Source: Dactylorhiza incarnata
Taxonomy: Eukaryota > Streptophyta > Magnoliopsida > Asparagales > Orchidaceae
DNA: 64,000 nucleotides
Reading direction: 5' to 3'
NCBI GenBank assembly: GCA_033032865.1
Contig: JAWHQI010000064.1
Span: 7,502,001-7,566,000, forward strand
Positions 32,687 through 43,566 of the stretch are shown here, one piece after another. How positions within the stretch are numbered: the stretch's first letter is position 1; every line of letters begins with the position of its first letter. The notes beneath the pieces were generated by a model. The model was not told where the DNA came from. It worked only from the letters and a program-made list of their open reading frames with translations, and did not search any database. The position numbers and the translations under genes are program-made.

Positions 32687-35600
32687 TCAGAGATAAAACC
32701 TTTTCAGGTCGTCGCCGCTCCACGCATTCCCCAATAGTTCTCCTTCTTGGTTCTGTAGATGATATCCTCCCGTTATGAGCGCTTCGTGGACGATAAAGGG
32801 CCCTTCCCAGTTTTGGTTGAGCTTCCCTACGACTGCTGAACTTCCTGCCGCGTCCACTTTCTTCATGACTAGATCACCCGCTAGGAAGTGTCTGAGGCGG
32901 ACATGTTTGTCGAAGTGTTTTTCCATTCGGCGCTTGATCTCTTCCTGCCTGGCAGATGCCAGGTCTCGGAGTTCCTCGATGTAGTCGAGTGATTGCTCAT
33001 GTGCTTCGTTATTTTCCAACCGCCATTCTTCATCTCCATCCTAGGCTGCAACCACCCTGGGACTTCTGACTTCGAACTCTACCGGGATGAGAGCCTCGGA
33101 CCCGTGAGAGAGTTTGAACGGGGTTTCCTCTGTGGCTGAGCTAGGAGTGGTTCTCAAAGCCCACAAAACCGAGGGGAGCTGCTCCGCACAATTACCTCGT
33201 AGGTTCTAGACCTTCTTCAAGAGGTTGATAATTAGCTTGTTGGCGGCCTCTACTTGCCCATTACTCCAGGGATGGTGGACAAAGGCGAAACGGAGATCAG
33301 TCCCGAGTTGCTTGCAAAAATCTTCCAGCTCCAAGTTGGCGAATTGGGGACCATTGTCGGTGATGATGGCGAGGGGGATTCCGAATTTGCAGACGATCTC
33401 TCCCCATATGAAGTTCTTCACGATTTGAGAGGTGTTCTTGGCCAGAGCTTTTGCCTCGATCCACTTGGAGAAGTAGTCGATCATGACGAGGACGAACTTC
33501 CTCTAGCCACTAGCCGAGGGAAAGGGACCTATCAGATCCATCCCCCAGATAGCGAACGGCCACGGGGAGGTGATCGAGCGAAGTTGTTGGGCTGGCTGTA
33601 ATTGGACGGGGGAAAACAGCTGGCACTTCTGACACCTTTTTGAGAAGATCTTCGCATCCTTCCGGATAGTGGGCCAGAAGTATCCATGCCTCAGGATCCT
33701 CTGTTCCAAAGTGCGAGTCCCAGAATGACTTCCGCATTCTCCCGAGTGGATCTCTTCCAGCACTCAGGGTACTTTGTCTTCAGAGATACATCTAGCCAGA
33801 GGGCCCGAGCTGGTCTTGCGATACAACTCCCCATCCTGCAATATGTAGTAAGCTGTTTTGTACCGAAACTTCCTTTGGTCACTCTCCGCTGGGAGTTGTC
33901 CGGAACTCGGGAAGGAAAGGAACGGATCTATCCACGAAGGACGCTGATCGATCTCCATCATTTCCCTTTCTTCGATGGACGGTCGAAACAACTCTGTGAT
34001 CATCCCTCCGACCCTTGGCCCGTACTTGGCTAAGCGATCAACTGCTGAGCTCTTCTCTCTTGGGACATGCTCAACGAAGAAGGACCAGAAGCTTCCCACC
34101 AATCCTTTCACCTTGACCAGATACTTCTGCAGGATGGTGTCGCGTACTTCGAACTCTCCCCGAATCTGTGACGCGACCACCATTGAATCCGTGAAGGCCC
34201 TGATGTCTTGAATCCCCAACTCTCTTGCGAGACGCAAGCCTGCCACTATGGCTTCGTACTCGGCTTGATTGTTCATGACTGGGAAGAGGATCTCGACTGC
34301 CTGCTCGATCCTAGTCTCCTATGGGCTGACAAGGATGATGCCCACCCCCACAGAGCTCTTGCCCGAAGCTCCGTCCACGAACATCTTCCAAGGAATGGGA
34401 GTAGTTATCTCCTCTCCTAGTTCTACCTCCACTGAGAAGTCGGCTAAGAAGTCTGCCACCGCCTGCGCTTTGATCGCCACCCGAGGTGAGAAGGAAACGT
34501 CGAACTCGTTGAGTTCTACCGACCATTTTGCCAGCCTTCCTGAATGCTCCACCCCTTCCAAGACATTTCGGAGAGGATGGTCAGTCACGACCCGGATGGA
34601 GTGAGCTTAAAAATAAGGCCAGAGCTTCCGCGCCGACACCACCAAGGCGAAGGCAAGTTTTTCCAAGATTGGATTCTTCAGCTCCGCCTTCTTGAGCACC
34701 TGGCTTACATAATAAATGGGGAGCTGCTTCCTTCCTTCCTACCGGACTAGTACGGAACTTACTTCTTCCACCCCTACTCCCAAGTAGATGAGTAGATCTT
34801 CGCCTTCTTTCGGGCTATGAAGGAGAGGTGTCTGAGTCAACTGCTCCTTCAGCCTACCGAACGCCTTCTCGCATTCGTCGGACCATGTGAAGTTCTCGCT
34901 CTTACGGAGCGTCTTGAAAAAAGGAGAGCACTTCTCTCCTGCCTTGGACAAAAAGCGACTAAGACCTGTCAACCTTCCTGTCAGCCTGTGGACTTCTTTC
35001 ATGGTCTTCGGTGAGGTCATCTCCAGGATTGCCTTAACCTTGTCTGGGTTTGGCTCTACTCCCCCCGGGGTGATGAGATGCCCCAGGAACTTTCCCCTTC
35101 CAGCCCCGAATACACACTTTGCTGGATTGAGCCTCATCTTGAACTTTCTGAGCATCGCGAAGGTCTCCATCAGATCAACCACATGCTCTCGGGCGCTCTT
35201 GCTTTTAACCAAGAGGTCGTCCACGTACACCTCCAGGTTCCTCCCCTTTTGCCCCTCGAACACATGGTCCATCATCCGCTGGTAGGTGGCTCCAGCGTTC
35301 TTCAAGCCGAAAGGCATCATCTTATAGCTGTAGCAGCCATCACCTGTGAAGAAGGACACATAGCGACAATCGGGGGGATGCATCCGGATCTGGTGGTATC
35401 CTGAAAATGCATCAAGAAAGCTCATCACAGAAAAACCGACGGCTGAATCAACCAGCGCGTCGATCTAAGGCAAGGGATAACAATCTTTCGGGCAACTTTT
35501 ATTCATCAACGAAAAATCTACACACATTCTCCATCCCCCTCCACTCTTCTTAACCATTACAACATTTGAGACCCAGCCTGGATACTGGATCTCGGATACA

Positions 35601-36113
35601 AAACCTGCATCTAACAGTTTCTTTACTTCTTTGCGGATAGGTCCGACCAACATGGTGGCACTGGACCTCTTCTTCTGGCGGACGGGCTTAGCTGCCGGGT
35701 CCAGGTTGAGATAATGGCAGGCAACCTCTAGATCGATCCCTAACATCTCAACAGCACTCAAGGCAAAGATGTCGATGTTCTCTTGCAGGCACGTCGCCAT
35801 CTCCATCTTCTCGCTGACCTGCAACGATCCTCCAATCTTCAGCAACCCAGGTACTCCTGCCTTGGAGAGTACCTCGATTTCTTCTATATCCTCGGATGCC
35901 TCCAACCTGGCCGTGCTCCCCAGCATCTTCTCGAACTCCTCGGCCTCGGTCATCCAGCTGATAGTGCTGACGACGCTGAGGTAACATTCGCGGGCGACTC
36001 TTGGATCACTCCTGATCCTCACCTGAACGTCTCCCTGACAGTACTTCAAGCACTGATGGTAGGAAGGTGTTGAGAAGCGGCCTTCCGAAGATGGCTCCAA
36101 AATTCAAGCACGA
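32687..36113 (-). pseudogene. pol of the Tat element: RT-RNase H-archaeal RNase H-integrase (broken)
   Basis: From right to left: the protease end (GAIFGRPLLNTF, about 36070) lies only about 30 bases inside the 5' LTR; the pre-RT linker; reverse transcriptase with VVMVKKSGGGWRMCVDFSLM (about 35540) and YVDD at 35216-35227; first RNase H (about 34740-34320); second, archaeal-type RNase H with FVDGASGKSS (about 34370), MNNQAEYEAIVAGLRLAREL (34276) and AFTDSMVVASQI; integrase with the zinc region (CQKCQLF, about 33630), GMDLIGPFP, ITDNGPQF and HPWSNGQVEAANK (about 33240); and the C-terminal part to LKRFYL at 32687. About eight stops break it, mostly at CAG/CGA/TGG-type positions. Gag and nearly all of protease are absent. 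Confidence 0.92.
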
Positions 36114-36134
36114 TCCACGCTCACCGCACCAAAG
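36114..36134 (-). other. Primer binding site position of the Tat element
   Basis: On the minus strand the LTR end GGCTTCAACA is followed by CTTTGGTGCGGTGAGCGTGG. TTTGGTGC starts resemble Tat-type primer sites. I do not assign the tRNA. Confidence 0.5.
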
Positions 36135-36899
36135 TGTTGAAGCCAGGAAAATCCTAGGCTCCAAAATCCGGACCAATGTAGCCGAAGACTACTTGCCAAG
36201 CGGTTCGAAGAGACGGCTTGACTGGCAACTACGAAGAAGCTAGAAGAGCAACAAACAGGACCCCAGGTGCCACGGCAGGGAGGTCCCACCATGTACCCAG
36301 AATCTCAGAAGAGACTTCTCCTCCACAACCAAAAAATGGCCGAGCAGGGTACGAGGAAGGCACCGACTTGGCTAGTACTGGGAGTAGCGGCCAAGTGTGA
36401 TGGGTTCCAGAATGCAAGAGCAATGTTTCAAAAGCTCAAGTCCAGGTGCCAATCCAAGTACCCCTGGGGTCCTATTGATAGGAAAACCAAGGGGTAGGGG
36501 GTTTTTATAGCCCAGCCCCTGCCCGGCGACTAGCGACATTGAGGCGATCTCCCCAAGCAAATGGGAGAGTATCACCTATGGTCGCCCACCTTTTGGCGAG
36601 TATCTGGGATACTCGCACGAGTGCATCCCTACTCTCCTAGGCCTTCTTTTACTCCTGAGCTCGACGAACTCTTTGAAGGTTACGTTCGACGACCTCTGGA
36701 AGACTGCGTTTGACGAACTCTCTGAAGGCTACGTTCAACGAACTCTCTGAAGGCTACGCTCGACGAACTCATCTACTGCTCCTACTGGCCGACTTTGTCT
36801 TGGTGTCTCGAACTGTTGACTTCTGTGTTGACCTTTTGACTTTGACTTCTGCTTACGTGGCTTTGGAAGGGCCCACTCTCGGAGAATGAGGGTTGTACA
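36135..36899 (-). repeat. 5' LTR of the Tat element
   Basis: It is the partner of 25931-26694, including the TTCGACGAACTC cluster (36660-36771). Confidence 0.9.
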
Positions 36900-36904
36900 C
36901 GTAG

Positions 36905-37506
36905 AGATGAGGAAAACTCCGGATCCAATCCAGAACTGGTTGTACTCTGAGTCGAGATGGCTATGCGTAGAGAAAGTTGCAGGTCGATTCGACATTACGT
37001 CGAAAAAAGGAGCTGCGTCGAGAAGCCCCTGCGTCGAGAAGCCCTTGCGTCGAGAGGGCTGAGCGTCTATTCGACGTTGCGTCGAATTGGATCTGCGTTG
37101 AGAAGCCCCTGCGTCGAGAGGGCTGAGCATCTATTCGACGTTGCGTCGAGAAGGCCCCGTGAGAAACTCTGTAGACGACTACGACGGAGGCAGGTTTCAT
37201 CTTGCCGAGCGATGATCGACAGATGTAGCGGTTTCTCCTCCTTGCTTGAAGTCGACGATGATGCTGGAGATCGACTTCGGAGCAGCGATCGAAGAAGACC
37301 TAAACGGCGGTCGGACGGGGCTTCCTCGATCGGCAACGGCGACAACTCTTCGATGAGAGAGAAGGGATGTCGCTTCCTTGACAAGAGAAGATGATTCGCT
37401 GTCGTCGAAGCGTACAAGAGTGGCGGCGACCTCCTCCAAGACGAGAGAAGAACGAGAGCGGCGGGCGACGGTTAGAGCGCACAAATGAAAACTGTTTCGA
37501 GAATAT
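36905..37506 (-). other. 5' leader of the minus-strand Copia (outer part)
   Basis: On the minus strand it runs from the 5' LTR toward gag and is cut by the Tat insertion at 36904. It contains six to eight GCGTCGAGAAGCCCCT-type repeats (36990-37150). Open frames here have no domains. The plus-strand relative also has a long GC-rich, repeat-bearing leader (40434-41367). Confidence 0.7.
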
Positions 37507-37678
37507 TAGTGCGCTCGAAACATCCCGCGTGACCGTCAAGTTTGGAACAACCTCCACGTTGCCCCAGTAGAAGTATTTATAGGCGTAACCCTAAATCCCC
37601 GACGGGTTATTGGATGTCACCAGATCAACACCAAATCTATTAAGTATCCGTTCACATTTATATAAATATACCTCAACA
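37507..37678 (-). repeat. 5' LTR of the minus-strand Copia
   Basis: It aligns with 21005-21177. On the minus strand it starts TGTTGAGGTATATT and carries a TATA box (GCCTATAAATACTT, about 37575-37588). Confidence 0.82.
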
Positions 37679-37683
37679 ATTGT

Positions 37684-38869
37684 AGAGTATTCCCAACAAC
37701 ACACAAAGGTGAGGTCTGCACCTGGTCCTATTCTCTACACAAAGGGGTGATCAACAACTTTGCAGAGTTGGCTCAGTCGTTCGACAACCAATTCAATACT
37801 CGTCTCTATAGGATCAGGGAAGGTTTGGTAAAGAAGAGCGACATCAACCCCCGGAGCCTGCCTGTGCTAATTCGTAAAAGGAGCCGAGGGAACAATGACA
37901 ATATTAATACCCGGCAGAACACCATGTTTTTTCTTTAAATATATTGGTGCTACAGGTGTATAATTGTTCTTAAGATGTTGTAATCTTTATTTTACTACGT
38001 CAAATGTAAATCGAGTTGAACATATTAGGCATTTACAAGAGATTATATAAACGTATCGACAAACCAAGTGTTTTGTGTATTTAAATGATTGTATATCATT
38101 ACCGATGTCTCCGAATCAAACATCATAAAGTTAAAATAATATATTATGTTGATAATCATGTTTTCAATTTTTATCACACTTGTAGAAGGTGATTTGATCT
38201 TAGATATGTCGGTATTATGAGAGTTTAAATGTTCTTAAGTCATATTTAATGCGATCGAATCAAAACCCCATAGAATCAGGTCAAATCTTTAGTGAGTAAA
38301 ATGGTTTTGATTCTTATTAAACCGGAACTAGAACCGTAGACACGACGATTCCAAAAATTATGCTGGAATTGGAACTGGAGCCGATCAAACCAAATAACAT
38401 TTTGGTTCTAATTTGAAACACCGTTCCCATACCGATTCGATTCATTTTTTTAATAAAATCAAAACCGAACTGGAATCGGAACCCTCTACCACTAACACAC
38501 TAGCAAAGCCGAATTATTTATTTTGAATTGATATATTTGGCTACTTCTCATTTTATTAATTGATGATATAAAAATGTTTACTATTTGTTTAAAAAATATA
38601 CAGTTATCATATAGAAGAACGTTTCCTCTTCCTGTTCACCTCAATTTAAATTAACAATCAAATAAAACATTCAATCTATATATTTTACAATAAAATTTGA
38701 ACAAGATTTAGCCAAAATAAACAAATATCTTCTAATAGCCTTTAACACGGTGAATTTGAACTAGTCTACGATTGGGACGGCGTTTTGTTTCTGTGAGTTT
38801 GGACAAAAATACCGCCAGCATAGAATGTGTTTGCCATGACAATCTTATGACCGCTATCAAAAAAGAAAA
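37684..38869. other. Gene-poor AT-rich stretch
   Basis: A 63-codon plus-strand frame (37747-37935, INNFAELAQSFDNQFNTRLY) weakly recalls a retrotransposon gag helix but is too short to call. Otherwise nothing recognisable. Confidence 0.4.
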
Positions 38870-38872
38870 TTA

Positions 38873-39001
38873 GGCTCTGTTTGGAGGGCCTTATTTTCAC
38901 CGATTAAGCGGTTACGACCGCATGAACCGGATCTCACCGGTCAAGCGGTTACGACCGCACGTAACCGTTTGACCTGTAAAAACAAGTCCCCAAACGAAGC
39001 C
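38873..39001. mobile_element. Tourist-like MITE, 129 bp
   Basis: An exact TTA duplication (38870-38872 and 39002-39004) flanks ends GGCTCTGTTTGGAGG and, reverse-complemented, GGCTTCGTTTGGGGAC. Inside, AAGCGGTTACGACCGCA occurs twice (about 38906 and 38944). The TTA duplication and size point to PIF/Harbinger-type mobilisation. Confidence 0.8.
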
Positions 39002-39529
39002 TTAGTTTTGAACATAAAGATGGATGAAGTTCTTTAAGTGAGAACGGATGTTCACAAACTATAATTCATAATCACCGCCGCCACCACCGCAAAATCAGCA
39101 AGCCGGACCGATCAAAAGAGATCCTCAAAATTTGACATTTCGTCCGCAACTACTCGTGTTTGGATTTAGCTCTGTATGTATTGAAGGAAGTGAGGTTCTT
39201 GGACCCGGCCCAGCTATTTAAGTATTTAACATTAATTTCCAGTTTATTTTATTTATTTGTTTATTTATTTGCTTGATGACTTTTATATATAATTAAATAA
39301 ATACACGCTCGCAGCGTGTATTGCGACTCTTAACATTAAATTAGAACTTGGATTAGCGGCCCTAAGCATAACGACAATCAGCTATAATAAATTAATGATA
39401 ATAATAATAAGGCAATATACTCAAATTAGTCATAATTTTGGGCATACCTTCATAGTTTCAAGTATTTCATTTATTTTTTATTTTATTCAAAACGAGTGAC
39501 AGTGCGACCCCCTTGCCCCGCGCGACAGG
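39002..39529. other. Gene-free AT-rich stretch
   Basis: No open frame with a domain and no repeat pair was noticed. Confidence 0.4.
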
Positions 39530-39650
39530 ACCCGACCAACGCCTGGCGGGCTTCGTCCGCCCCCGATGGGCTTCGCCAGCGCCCGGCGGGCTTCGCACGC
39601 GCCCAGCCAGCTTCGCCCGCGCCCGGCGGGCTTCGCCCGCCCCTACGACC
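39530..39650 (+). repeat. GC minisatellite GCCCGGCGGGCTTCGCCCGC
   Basis: About six imperfect copies of a 19-21-bp unit follow one another, then a strongly AT-rich TATA tract to about 39780. Open frames on both strands are compositional. Confidence 0.75.
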
Positions 39651-39887
39651 AAGTCTGTATTTTATTTTTAAAAATATAATAATATCGTTATTATTATATA
39701 TATATATTAAATATATATTAACTGTAATTATATATATATTTATATATTATTATATATTTAATTTATATGTAATAAAAAATTCAGTAAATTTTTTTTTAAA
39801 TCCGCCGCCCCGTCTCCCTTTCCCGCCGCCGCCGTGGCCGCCGCCGGCCTGACCGGACCCCACCGGCGAGGTCGCTGGTCCCTGACG

Positions 39888-40000
39888 AACCTGCTGGGGG
39901 TACTCCGATGGCCCTCCGGCGGTGGCTCCGACGGCGGTGGCACTGACCGCGAGGCCCAGATCAGACCGCCGGAGGGCCGCCGGAGTACCCCTGGCAGGTT
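39888..40000. repeat. Inverted repeat, 36-bp arms, 41-bp loop
   Basis: The arms 39888-39923 and 39965-40000 pair with only about three mismatches (left arm start AACCTGCTGGGGGTACTCCG). Pairing weakly continues outward. It lies in a GC-rich island (39800-40110). Confidence 0.85.
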
Positions 40001-40259
40001 CGACGGAGTCCGGAGAACCTGCCGGTGTGCTCCGATCAGGCCGTCGGTGGCTCCGGCGGCGGCGGCGAAGGGAGCCGGGGATGTGCGAATGCTTGAACTA
40101 TCGGGGGCTGTATGAGGTGGGAGGGAAGGGAAAATCCAGGAGAAGGCTATTTGCAGTCCAGCTTTATTTGATCCGACGCCTGTGATTGAATGTTTGGACA
40201 TAATCCAGCCTCAAGATGGGCATAAATGTATTCCTTTATATAGATATAGAATGTCTCTT

Positions 40260-40433
40260 TGTTAATGTATATTTGGTCAAATAACGGGTTCGAAGGTATA
40301 ACGGGTCAGTTGGGTACACGGATACCCATCCCCGTAGGTACTCCTAGGGTTTTCCCTATAAATACCCGCTAGGGGCAACAGAGAGTTGATTCCACTTTGA
40401 TCCTCCTTCGGATGCTTCGAGCAAACCTTCTCA
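40260..40433 (+). repeat. 5' LTR of the plus-strand Copia
   Basis: It starts TGTTAATGTATATTTGG and ends AAACCTTCTCA. A TATA box CCCTATAAATACCC (about 40354) is included. No standard iMet primer site follows; the next bases are ATCTCGAATCACGCC. Confidence 0.92.
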
Positions 40434-41367
40434 ATCTCGAATCACGCCCCTAGGGTTTGCTCCCGTCTGCGAGTTCCTGTAGACGCGAAGCTTTCGCGAT
40501 CCGCCGCTGCTACTTCGTCGAGCCCGGAAGCCCCCGATGGCGAGGTTGCTCCCGTCCGTTTGCTGCACCCGCGAAGTGGAGGAGAAAGCGTGTTCGTCGT
40601 TCTCGCGAAGGAGATCGCGATCCAGTTCTTTCCCGCAGCCGCCGTTCGCGAAAGGAGATAGGAGGAAGGAGATCTCGCGGATCTGCCGCTGCTTTCCTAG
40701 TCCTCGCGTGGAGGAGCGTCCGGCTTCGCCGGTCTCTTCCGTGTGTCGCCCGGATCTAGGGTCTCGCCGCTCTTCGTGAAAGAGATCCAGGCCTGCTGCT
40801 GCGCCGCCTCCGTTGTCTAGATCTGCCGCCGATGCCTCCGTCGTCGTGCCCTAGATCTGCCTATCGTGCGAAGGAGACGAAGCCGCTGCGAGCAAGAAAG
40901 GGATTTTCGCGCACGGACCGCTGTTCGTGCGCTCGACCGCTCGCGCACGACCATTGATCGTCTCAGCGGTTCCCGTCTCGCCGTCTCAGCGGTTCGCAGC
41001 CAAGCCGTCTCAGCGGTTCCCGTGTCGCCGTCTCAGCGGTTCGCAGCCAAGCCGTCTCAGCGGTTCCCGTCTCGCCATCTCAGCGGTTCGCAGCCAAGCC
41101 ATCTTAGCAGTTCGCAGCCAAGCCGTCTTAGCGGATCCCGTCTCAGCGGATCTCTTCTCAGCGGTTCCAAACCGCCGCCATCAGCCGTCTCCCGCCGCCG
41201 CCGTCTCCAAGCTCCAAGGAAGTGCAGCCCTAAGCGCTACCGCCAGCGCTACCTACTAGCGCTTGGCGCTAGCAGCCGAACAGGATACCGCCCAGGATAC
41301 CGCCGACGCTAGCTACAGATTTTTGAATCCTCTGTCTGGTGGCTTGTTCTCGTCTGTCGGGCACACA
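40434..41367 (+). other. 5' leader of the plus-strand Copia
   Basis: GC-rich, no domain-bearing frame. At 40958-41170 two alternating units (GTCTCAGCGGTTCGCAGCC and GTCTCAGCGGTTCCCGTCTC) form a minisatellite of roughly nine copies. At 41229-41280 there are GCGCTACC and GCGCTAGC words. Confidence 0.65.
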
Positions 41368-42348
41368 ATGATGAAGGGGAACAACATGGCGTCCCTCGTT
41401 CCGATGATAAAGCTGGAGAAGTTCACGGTGACTGAGTTCAATGACTGGAAGTTGAATACTCAGTTCGGGATGAAGTTTCTGAACGTGTTCTACACAGTTC
41501 AGTCTGATGGTGCTGAGGTAGTAGAGACTGCTAAAGAGGCTCAGTGGGTTTTTGATGAAGACTTCTGCAGGGACTACCTGCTGAACTGCCTGTCTTCCAA
41601 TCTGGCGAAGACGTACATGAAGCTGAAGACAGCTAAGGCCATCTGGGATGCTTTGCAGGAGCACTTCAGGCAGGAGAAGGACCTGTCCAAGGCGCATTTA
41701 GTGGACAAGTTCCACTCGTTCACCTTCGACGAGGAGAAGGCCATTCTCCCTCAGGTATCAAACTTTAAAGTTTTAGTAGATTCCCTGCATAGCGAGAATA
41801 TTGCGTTGTCAGATAGCTTTGTTGTTGGCATAATTGTGTATAAGTTGCCTTACGTGGTATAATTTCAAAACTGAAATGTACCGCAAGAAGATGCAGGTGG
41901 GTTTGAACGAACTCAAGCGTTTTATACGCATTGAGGACGAAAATAGGACTCGACACGCTCTAGAAGTCGTTAGCAAGCAGAAGGCTGCTGCTAACATGAT
42001 TTCGAACTCTAGGCGCGTGCCGAACCCTAGGAAGTCAAAACCCAACCCAAGTAGCTCCCAGGTTACAGGCCCAAGTAAACAAATAAAGAAGTTTAAGGGC
42101 AAGTGCTATAACTGCAACAAGTGGGGACACAACGCATCTGATTGCAGGCTTCCTGGCAAGGAAAAGGGCAAGGCACCACAAGAAGGCAACCATGCTAACA
42201 TAGTTAGTCTCACTGATCCATCCGAATTTGTTGCCATGGTCAGAAATGGAAAGGCCAGTACAGAGTGGTTCCTTGACTCGGGGGCAACGTGTCATGTTTG
42301 CAACAACCCTACTCTGATGACAGGTCTTACTGATGCGAGAGAATATGT
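41368..42348 (+). pseudogene. gag and start of protease of the plus-strand Copia
   Basis: The start is the ATG at 41368 (MMKGNNMASLVPMIKLEKF). The frame holds the UBN2-like gag core (DEDFCRDYLLNCLSSNLAK, AIWDALQEHFRQEKDLSKAH) and shifts frame near 41850. It continues with YRKKMQVGLNELKRFIRIED, an intact CCHC zinc knuckle CYNCNKWGHNASDC (about 42106-42147) and the protease motif FLDSGATCHVCNN (about 42270). At 42348 it is cut by the nested element. Removing that element, with its TATGT duplication, restores the frame into the continuation at 49760. The product would be the particle protein and the polyprotein-cleaving aspartic protease. Confidence 0.88.
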
Positions 42349-43517
42349 TGTTGGAACTTGGTCTTCCGCATCTCCTTGGTTTGAGAATAACAAATCCTAT
42401 GTGTATTTGATCTTGTGTGTTTAAGTGTGCAGGATAACAAGTTCATATGACTCAAGGATAACATAAGAAGGTTGCGCCCAAGTTTGAAGCAAAAATTCAA
42501 AACTGGCCGCTATAGCCGGCGGTAGCTCCAGCGGTAGCTGCTAGAGCAGGCGGTAGCGATAGCGCTAGCGCAAAACAGAAGAAGAATCTTGGCAGGTTTC
42601 CTTGGAATAAAAGATTCGCACACACAGAATATTGTCTAATCTAAGATAGCGTCGGCGGTAGCGCTAGCGCTAGCGCTAGCTCAAAACACAAGAGGAATCT
42701 CAGCAGAGTTGCCACAGATTGAAGATTCTGCCGCGCAGAATATGTCCTAAAATGGGATAGCGCCGGCGGTAGCACTAGCGCAGGCACTAGCACTGAGTCT
42801 ATAAAAAGGACATCTTGGCTCCGACTTCCTAAGCCTCTTAAGATCCAGAATTCCAGAGCTTCGTGCCACAACAGAGAGAGGAAGGTTCAGAGATATACTC
42901 CCACAAATCCATAAAGACTAAAGGAGATCCGTGGAGAAGATTTCAACACGCATCATCATCGTGACGAAAGACCGCATCGACTACGATCATACCCTGCGTC
43001 TTCGTCTACTTCTCCAAGAGATCTACATAGAGGGAGTTTGTATATTATTGTCTTTTCATTTCATATCTTTTCTGTAATCGTTTAGTGAATTCGCCTCGTG
43101 TTGGCGACTAGGTCTGGATAGGACTTAGGGCTGAATTCTCCTCGTGTTGGCGGCTAGGTCTCAGGAGTAGGTCTAGGGGGTGCTCGAGGCCATATCCGGG
43201 GAAGGGTTGGCTAGAGCCGCTTGAGGCCGAATTCGGGGAGGATCGGCTAAAGCCAAACGGTTTGTGGGGATACGAGTCGGTATAGAAAACAAAAAGAGTC
43301 TTTCTATTAGCTTTGATTTCTAGCTTCGATAAGAGATCAAGTTTTGTAATCATGCTTCTCAAGTTAATAAAATCATGTCTTTACTTTTACTTCACTTGAT
43401 ATGTCTTGATCTTCTTTAGTTTAATAATCAAAGCTTTTTCAAAGTTATTCAAAAGATATTATAAGTTTTTTAAAAACCCTTATTCACCCCCCTCTAAGGG
43501 CGCCTACCGATCCAACA
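42349..43517 (+). repeat. 5' LTR of the gag-only Copia
   Basis: 1169 bp, matching 48579-49754. It carries GGCGGTAGCGCTAGCGC words (42525-42800), a TATA-like CTATAAAAAGG (about 42810), and two TCGCCTCGTGTTGGCG blocks (about 43090 and 43139). Confidence 0.9.
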
Positions 43518-43519
43518 AG

Positions 43520-43531
43520 TGGTATCAGAGC
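43520..43531 (+). other. Primer binding site (initiator tRNA-Met) of the gag-only Copia
   Basis: TGGTATCAGAGC lies two bases after the LTR end CCAACA and matches the complement of the initiator tRNA-Met 3' end. Confidence 0.92.
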
Positions 43532-43566
43532 AAGGTTATTCCACATCGGCTTAACAACCGGGAATA

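Larger units (their letters stand above)
25931..36899 (-). mobile_element. Ty3/Gypsy Tat element with antisense accessory genes, gag and most of PR deleted
   Basis: LTRs of 764-765 bp (25931-26694 and 36135-36899) are flanked by an exact duplication CGTAG (25926-25930 and 36900-36904). On the minus strand the order is 5' LTR, primer-site position, a trace of protease, RT, RNase H, a second (archaeal-type) RNase H, integrase, spacer, 110-bp tandem array, then a region with two genes on the plus strand, PPT and 3' LTR. The second RNase H defines the Tat/Ogre lineage. Antisense accessory genes in the long 3' region are known from Grande and related elements. All coding parts carry stops or frameshifts. 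Confidence 0.92.
21005..37678 (-). mobile_element. Minus-strand Ty1/Copia element, split by a Tat element
   Basis: Short LTRs (21005-21177 and 37507-37678) flank a minus-strand gag-pol (25859 to about 22008). The 5' leader lies partly at 36905-37506 and partly at 25860-25925, because the Tat element (25931-36899) inserted between. If the LTRs end in TA rather than CA, the flanking 5-mers are GTTGT (21000-21004) and ATTGT (37679-37683), a duplication with one mismatch. The proteins are clearly related to those of the plus-strand Copia at 40260-53608, so the two belong to one broad family. I could not recognise a standard iMet primer site after the 5' LTR. Confidence 0.85.

Noticed and set aside
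37747..37938. Short frame resembling a gag helix (FAELAQSFDNQFNTRLY)
   Set aside because: Only about 63 codons, with no neighbouring element signals to support it.
40457..41312. Arg/Ser-rich open frames resembling an SR protein
   Set aside because: They fall in the repeat-bearing 5' leader of a Copia element, upstream of its gag, in several overlapping frames.
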